A DNA stretch of 64,000 nucleotides, from the NCBI GenBank assembly GCA_050251735.1, contig JBFWMF010000002.1, forward strand, positions 114,647 through 178,646, given 5' to 3'. The stretch comes from Desulfitobacterium sp050251735 (lineage in GTDB: Bacteria; Bacillota; Desulfitobacteriia; Desulfitobacteriales; Desulfitobacteriaceae). Below are positions 60,267-64,000 of the stretch, in pieces. Made by a program: the position numbers and the translations under genes. The notes below the pieces were generated by a model. That model saw only the letters and a list, made by a program, of their open reading frames with translations, had not been told where the DNA came from and made no database searches. Position 1 is the first letter of the stretch. Each line of letters begins with the position of its first letter.

Positions 60267-61007
60267 ATGATGTTACAAGGTAAAACAGCCCTGATTACTG
60301 GGGGGGCCACTGGAATTGGTCGAGCAATCGCCTTAAAGCTTGCTCAAGAGGGCGTTCATATTGCGATTAATTATTCGCGTTCTTTGGATGATGCGAAAAA
60401 AGCTCGCGATGAAATTAAGGAGTTAAATGTATCCTGTCGTATCTATCAAGCCAATGTTGCAAAGGATCAGGAAGTCAGGGAGATGGTCAAGGAAGTGATC
60501 GAGGATTTTGGGCAACTAGATATCCTCGTGAATAGTGCAGGGATGACCTATTTTGTGCAGCATGCTGATCTGGAAGGTATGAAGGATGAGTATTGGGACG
60601 AAATTTTCAGTGTAAATGTCAAAGGGGTATTTAATGTCTGCCGTGCGGCGGCGGAAGCCTTAAAAATGCAAAAAGGCTGCATCGTGAACATAACGTCCAT
60701 TGCCGGGCTGACAGGATTGGGGAGTTCCATCGCTTATTGTGCATCCAAGGCAGCGGAAATCAGTGTCACAAAGTCCTTAGCTAGGGTTCTTGCACCTGAG
60801 GTTCGTGTTAATTCTGTTGCGCCTGGAGTCGTCATGACCCGTTGGGTTACTGGCAAAGAAGATCATATCACCAGAATGGCTGAAGGAACACCTTTACAAA
60901 GGGTATGCACCCCGGAAGATGTGGCAGAAGTTGCTTATTCTCTGATCGCTCAAGCAGGCTTTGTTACTGGACAAACCTGGGTGGTCGACGGAGGTAACTT
61001 TATCTGA
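60267..61007 (+). CDS. Short-chain dehydrogenase/reductase, FabG-like
   Basis: 246 residues from ATG 60267 (AAGGAGGT upstream; a second ATG follows directly). Cofactor motif TGGATGIGRAIA, NSAGMTYF-type turn, catalytic Ser in NITSIAGLTGLG with YCASK giving Tyr and Lys, and the C-terminal TGQTWVVDGGNFI. The fold and length match 3-oxoacyl-ACP reductases but SDR specificity cannot be read from sequence. No fatty acid genes are adjacent. A long hairpin terminator follows. Confidence 0.9.
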   Translation: MMLQGKTALITGGATGIGRAIALKLAQEGVHIAINYSRSLDDAKKARDEIKELNVSCRIYQANVAKDQEVREMVKEVIEDFGQLDILVNSAGMTYFVQHADLEGMKDEYWDEIFSVNVKGVFNVCRAAAEALKMQKGCIVNITSIAGLTGLGSSIAYCASKAAEISVTKSLARVLAPEVRVNSVAPGVVMTRWVTGKEDHITRMAEGTPLQRVCTPEDVAEVAYSLIAQAGFVTGQTWVVDGGNFI

Positions 61008-61045
61008 TGCTCGTAGGCTTTGTTCTTGCTTTTTGTAAGGTATCT

Positions 61046-61088
61046 AAAAAGGCATCCTTATTGTTTTTCACAATGAGGATGCCTTTTT
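61046..61088. terminator. Bidirectional terminator between the SDR and CBS genes
   Basis: About 19-bp stem, AAAAAGGCATCCTTATTGT with its complement ending GGATGCCTTTTT, short loop TTTTC. T/A tracts on both sides suit both convergent genes. Confidence 0.88.
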
Positions 61089-61110
61089 CGCTAAAACTAT
61101 TCATCTGTAG

Positions 61111-61542
61111 CTACATATCATTTGGTTCATATGATTCCAGCTTACCCAATGCTTTAGAGCAAAATTCAAGAATTTCCCGGCGGCGTACGATGCCAATGAA
61201 AATTTGCTGGTCATCCACCACAGGAATAAAGTTTTGTTCCACAGCCCGAGAGATAAGGTCTTCCATACGGGCGTTGATCGATACGGGTTGGTTTTGAGTA
61301 TGTTGCTCGACAGCGGTGAGTCGAATCGTTTGGGTGTTATGAAACTCAAGACCGGGAGTGTTTTTGAGCTTCCATAAAAGATCCCCTTCAGTGATCGTTC
61401 CCTGATAACAGCCCTGCTCATCGATTAGAGGGATTGCTGAATAACGGTGAAATTCCATTTTTTCGATAGCCTGGCGCATAGTAGAATCGATTTTAAGGTA
61501 TACCACATCTTGTTTTGGTATTAAAAAAAATGCGACATTCAT
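61111..61542 (-). CDS. CBS-domain protein (paired CBS)
   Basis: 143 residues from ATG 61542; the in-frame GTG at 61554 lies within the GAGGAG site. Two CBS units: one around STMRQAIEKMEFHRYSAIPL with DEQGCYQGTITEGD, the other around ARMEDLISRAVEQNFIPVVD with DDQQIFIGIVRRRE. Together they form a Bateman module that usually binds adenosine nucleotides and regulates a partner. No fused enzyme domain is present, so the target is unknown. Confidence 0.88.
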   Translation of the reverse strand: MNVAFFLIPKQDVVYLKIDSTMRQAIEKMEFHRYSAIPLIDEQGCYQGTITEGDLLWKLKNTPGLEFHNTQTIRLTAVEQHTQNQPVSINARMEDLISRAVEQNFIPVVDDQQIFIGIVRRREILEFCSKALGKLESYEPNDM

Positions 61543-61679
61543 TGACGTGACCACTCCTCTTTAATAAAAAAGAAAGAAAAATGGGAGGATTCGACCTTGA
61601 GAAGGCAGAATATTATCAACCTGACCTAGTATAGTGTAGCGAAATGCAAATTGCAAGAAAATTTCTAAGGAGATTTAAT

Positions 61680-62879
61680 ATGAAAGTAGCATATTTGGAT
61701 TGCTTCTCGGGAATTAGCGGCGACATGCTCTTAGGAGCTCTGGTAGATGCTGGATTGGATTTTCAGCTTTTGCAAAGGGATTTAGCAGGTTTAGGCTTGG
61801 ACGAATATGAGATCTATGAGCAAAAAGTGATTAAGCAGGGAATCAGTGGTACTAAGGTGCAGGTCCTGTCCTTGGAGGGACATGTCCATCGGCACTTAAC
61901 AGATATCCAAGACATCATTATCCGAAGCTCCCTGTCAAATCCTGTTAAAGAAAAAAGTCTGGCTATCTTTACACACTTAGGGGAAGCAGAAGCAAAAATC
62001 CACGGAACCACCGTCGATCAGATCCACTTTCATGAAGTTGGAGCAGTGGATGCTATTGTGGATATCGTCGGGGCAGTCATAGGCTTCTGGCGTTTAGGAA
62101 TAGAAAAGGTTTTTTCTTCATCTGTCCATGTTGGGAAAGGCTTTGTCAATGCTGCTCATGGACTCTTACCAGTACCGGCACCAGCAACACTGGAATTATT
62201 GCGGGGAGTGCCGATTTATTCTCGTGATATCGAGGGAGAACTTGTTACCCCCACTGGAGCTGCCCTGTTGACAGCCTATTGTCAGGACTTTGGTTCGATT
62301 CCCTTAGTCAAGGTAGATCGAATAGGCTATGGAGCGGGAGATAAGGATTTGAGCATTCCCAACCTCTTGAGGTTGACCATCGGCGAGCTTGAGGTGAACG
62401 AAATTGAGACTTGCCACGGGGTCAAAGAGGGGAAGGCCATGACTGTTGAGGCCAATATTGATGATATGAACCCTGAATTTTATGATTTTCTTTATGAGAA
62501 ACTCTTTAGAGCTGGCGCCATGGATGTCTATATGCAAGCCATCCAGATGAAAAAGAATCGCCCTGCAGTGATGTTGACGGTGCAAATCCCACCAGACAAG
62601 CTATCCGAAATTCGTCAGATTCTCTTTGCCGAGACGACAACCTTAGGCATACGGGTCTACCCCATTAAGAAATATATGCTTCCTTATGAGTTTATCACAT
62701 TAGAAACAAAATATGGTTCTGCTAAAGCAAAAATTGCATCGTTAGAACGAAAAGTTTGCACAATAAGCCCGGAATATGAGGATTGTCGTAAGCTTGCCCA
62801 GCTGTCAGGACAGCCGCTTAAGCATGTTTATGATGAGGTTAAAGAAAGGGCAAAGCAGGAGATCAATAAAATTCGTTGA
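61680..62879 (+). CDS. larC: LarC: nickel-pincer cofactor biosynthesis protein
   Basis: 399 residues from ATG 61680 (AAGGAGAT upstream; the frame is open to 61644 without a site). The N-terminal KVAYLDCFSGISGDMLLGAL, QIHFHEVGAVDAIVDIVGAV and GLLPVPAPATLELLRGVPIY, with a C-terminal MTVEANIDDMNPEFYDF, are typical LarC. LarC inserts nickel to form the pincer cofactor of lactate racemase (LarA) and relatives. In Lactiplantibacillus it is made through a frameshift from two frames; here it is one continuous frame. No larA, larB or larE nearby. It fits the lactate theme of the window. Confidence 0.92.
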   Translation: MKVAYLDCFSGISGDMLLGALVDAGLDFQLLQRDLAGLGLDEYEIYEQKVIKQGISGTKVQVLSLEGHVHRHLTDIQDIIIRSSLSNPVKEKSLAIFTHLGEAEAKIHGTTVDQIHFHEVGAVDAIVDIVGAVIGFWRLGIEKVFSSSVHVGKGFVNAAHGLLPVPAPATLELLRGVPIYSRDIEGELVTPTGAALLTAYCQDFGSIPLVKVDRIGYGAGDKDLSIPNLLRLTIGELEVNEIETCHGVKEGKAMTVEANIDDMNPEFYDFLYEKLFRAGAMDVYMQAIQMKKNRPAVMLTVQIPPDKLSEIRQILFAETTTLGIRVYPIKKYMLPYEFITLETKYGSAKAKIASLERKVCTISPEYEDCRKLAQLSGQPLKHVYDEVKERAKQEINKIR

Positions 62880-62929
62880 GCTGTCAAATCGGGTAACCTA
62901 TGTCAGTGCACTCAGGGTACCTTATCGCA

Positions 62930-62960
62930 GAAAAAAAACTCCTTGAATATTCAAGGAGTT
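62930..62960 (-). terminator. Terminator of tRNA-Leu
   Basis: AACTCCTTGAAT/ATTCAAGGAGTT is a perfect 24-base palindrome (62937-62960), followed on the minus strand by a run of eight T. Confidence 0.9.
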
Positions 62961-62971
62961 AAATTCTTATA

Positions 62972-63058
62972 TGGTGCGGTCGAGAGGACTTGAACCTCCA
63001 TGCCCTTGCGAGCACTAGGACCTGAACCTAGCGCGTCTGCCAGTTCCGCCACGACCGC
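62972..63058 (-). tRNA. tRNA-Leu (anticodon CAG)
   Basis: An 87-base type II cloverleaf with a long variable arm (GCTCGCAAGGGC). Acceptor GCGGTCG pairs with CGACCGC; anticodon stem CTAGG/CCTAG with loop TTCAGGT gives anticodon CAG; the T-arm has GGTTCAAGTCC. CCA is encoded. Confidence 0.95.
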
Positions 63059-63311
63059 GTAACGTAATTATTATATGCAAACCAAGCAAAATTGTCAATA
63101 AAATATTTCAATCAGATATAGCTCGGACTCTAATTTCCGCTGTATAAATGTCGGAAGACGATTTAATGCAGGTCATAGGACTAAAGGGAAAATATTTTTT
63201 ACGGTGAAAACTGTAGAGGATATACGGGAATTAAGTCGAAAATCTATAAAGTTTTTTGGATTATTTTACGATACTAGAAGATGATATCATAAAATAAATA
63301 GGAGTTGTCGT

Positions 63312-64000
63312 ATGCGTTTAGTCAATATTGCTTATGTGGATGATGGAGAAGTGCTTGCTAGACCACTGGTAAGCCCTAACGGTAGAGTTTTATTGCAGGC
63401 AGGAGTAAAGCTCACTCGTAGCTATATAGATAAATTATCCAGCTTAGGTTTTGCTACTATGTTCATCATCGATGATGACTTTCAAGATGTGGAGATTTAT
63501 TCGGCTGTATCGACGAGAACTAGGGAAGCTGCTTATGATTCAATCAAAAACCTCAGCAGAAACATCAATGAGTCCCAACCTCATGTCGTTAATCTGCATG
63601 AGATTCAAGAAGCCGTTCAGGATATTATCAGCGATCTTCTCTATAGCAAGGATATGCTGGGAAATGTTATAGATATACAAGGTTATGATGATTATACTTT
63701 TCATCATTCTTTGAATACCACAATCATCGCTTTGATTATGGCTATTTCTATGGGCTGGCCCAACACTAAACTTCTGGAATTAGGTATGGGTGTTCTCATG
63801 CATGACGTGGGGAAGATTAAGGTTCCGCCTGAAATTCTTAACAAAAGGGGACCTCTTACTCCCGAAGAGTTCGAGGGAGGTTAAGAAACACGCAGAATAT
63901 GGATTTGAGATTCTGCGCAAGAATAAAGATATCAATTTATTATCTGCCCACGTTGCCCTTCAACACCAAGAACGATGGGATGGTAGTGGCTATCCGCGAG
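63312..64000 (+). pseudogene. HD-GYP-domain c-di-GMP phosphodiesterase, frameshifted and cut by the window end
   Basis: From ATG 63312 (AATAGGAG upstream) the frame runs 190 residues to a stop at 63882-63884. The HD-GYP domain begins with FHHSLNTTIIAL and MHDVGKIKVPPEILNKRGPL. Right after EEF-EGG it should continue EEVKKHAEYGFEIL; that text is found in another frame from 63877, through ALQHQERWDGSGYPR at the window end. The cause is one extra G in the GGG at 63875-63877. It could be a true inactivating frameshift or a sequencing error. The N-terminal 90 residues resemble the beta-strand region before HD-GYP domains. The protein should hydrolyse c-di-GMP if functional. Confidence 0.85.

Overview
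The window looks like the chromosome of an anaerobic, endospore-forming, menaquinone-using Firmicute of the Desulfitobacterium/Desulfosporosinus kind (Clostridia, Peptococcaceae-like). The basis is: spoIVA next to der-plsY-gpsA, many TTG/GTG starts with strong Shine-Dalgarno sites, several lactate permeases, a Tat-exported iron-sulfur/NrfD module, cytochrome c maturation genes, and a siroheme-dependent haem pathway. The species call is inference; no rRNA is present.

Layout. 1-8.2 kb: a truncated stress protein, an unknown gene, then two tandem L-lactate permeases, two FadR/LldR-like regulators and an ion transporter. 8.3-12.9 kb: an iron-sulfur protein, small membrane, zinc-ribbon and His-rich proteins, a flavoprotein and an unknown membrane-anchored protein. 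13.0-14.4 kb: a c-di-GMP-I riboswitch plus terminator in front of nhaA. 14.5-19.1 kb: an aromatic amino acid operon (HutP-like protein, aroH, aroF, tyrA, aroA) with its own leader terminator. 19.2-21.0 kb: an IS1634/IS4-type insertion sequence. 21.4-23.3 kb: a third, divergent lactate permease. 23.4-36.3 kb: the conserved Firmicute cluster cmk-plsC-ispH/S1-rodA/ftsW-yphA-like-DUF512-der-plsY-gpsA-spoIVA. 36.4-38.0 kb: an ACT protein, tRNA-Pro and S-adenosylmethionine decarboxylase. 38.2-41.3 kb: a degenerate prenyltransferase-like protein, tatC, tatA/B and a polyprenyl diphosphate synthase. 41.5-43.3 kb: a Tat-exported 4x[4Fe-4S] protein with an NrfD-type membrane partner and no catalytic subunit. 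43.7-56.3 kb: resB-resC, then sirC-hemA-hemC-cobA/hemD-ahbC-hemB-ahbD-ahbA/B-hemL and a tiny dihaem cytochrome. 56.6-64 kb: a ClpP-fold protease, a second tatA, a YtpB-like terpene cyclase facing another polyprenyl synthase, an SDR reductase, a CBS protein, larC, tRNA-Leu and a frameshifted HD-GYP protein cut by the window end.

The genes fit a lactate-oxidising, quinone-based respiratory life style: lactate enters through the LctP permeases; prenyl synthases supply quinone side chains; Tat exports a folded Fe-S protein; haem is made from glutamyl-tRNA through uroporphyrinogen III and siroheme, and ResBC attaches it to exported cytochromes. Most of the window is ordinary core genome. The points that deserve a second look are mainly regulatory: the riboswitch-nhaA pairing, the HutP-aro leader, three-codon leader ORFs with good ribosome sites, promoter-proximal tandem repeats, and the G-rich spoIVA leader. 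No CRISPR array, prophage or defence island was seen.
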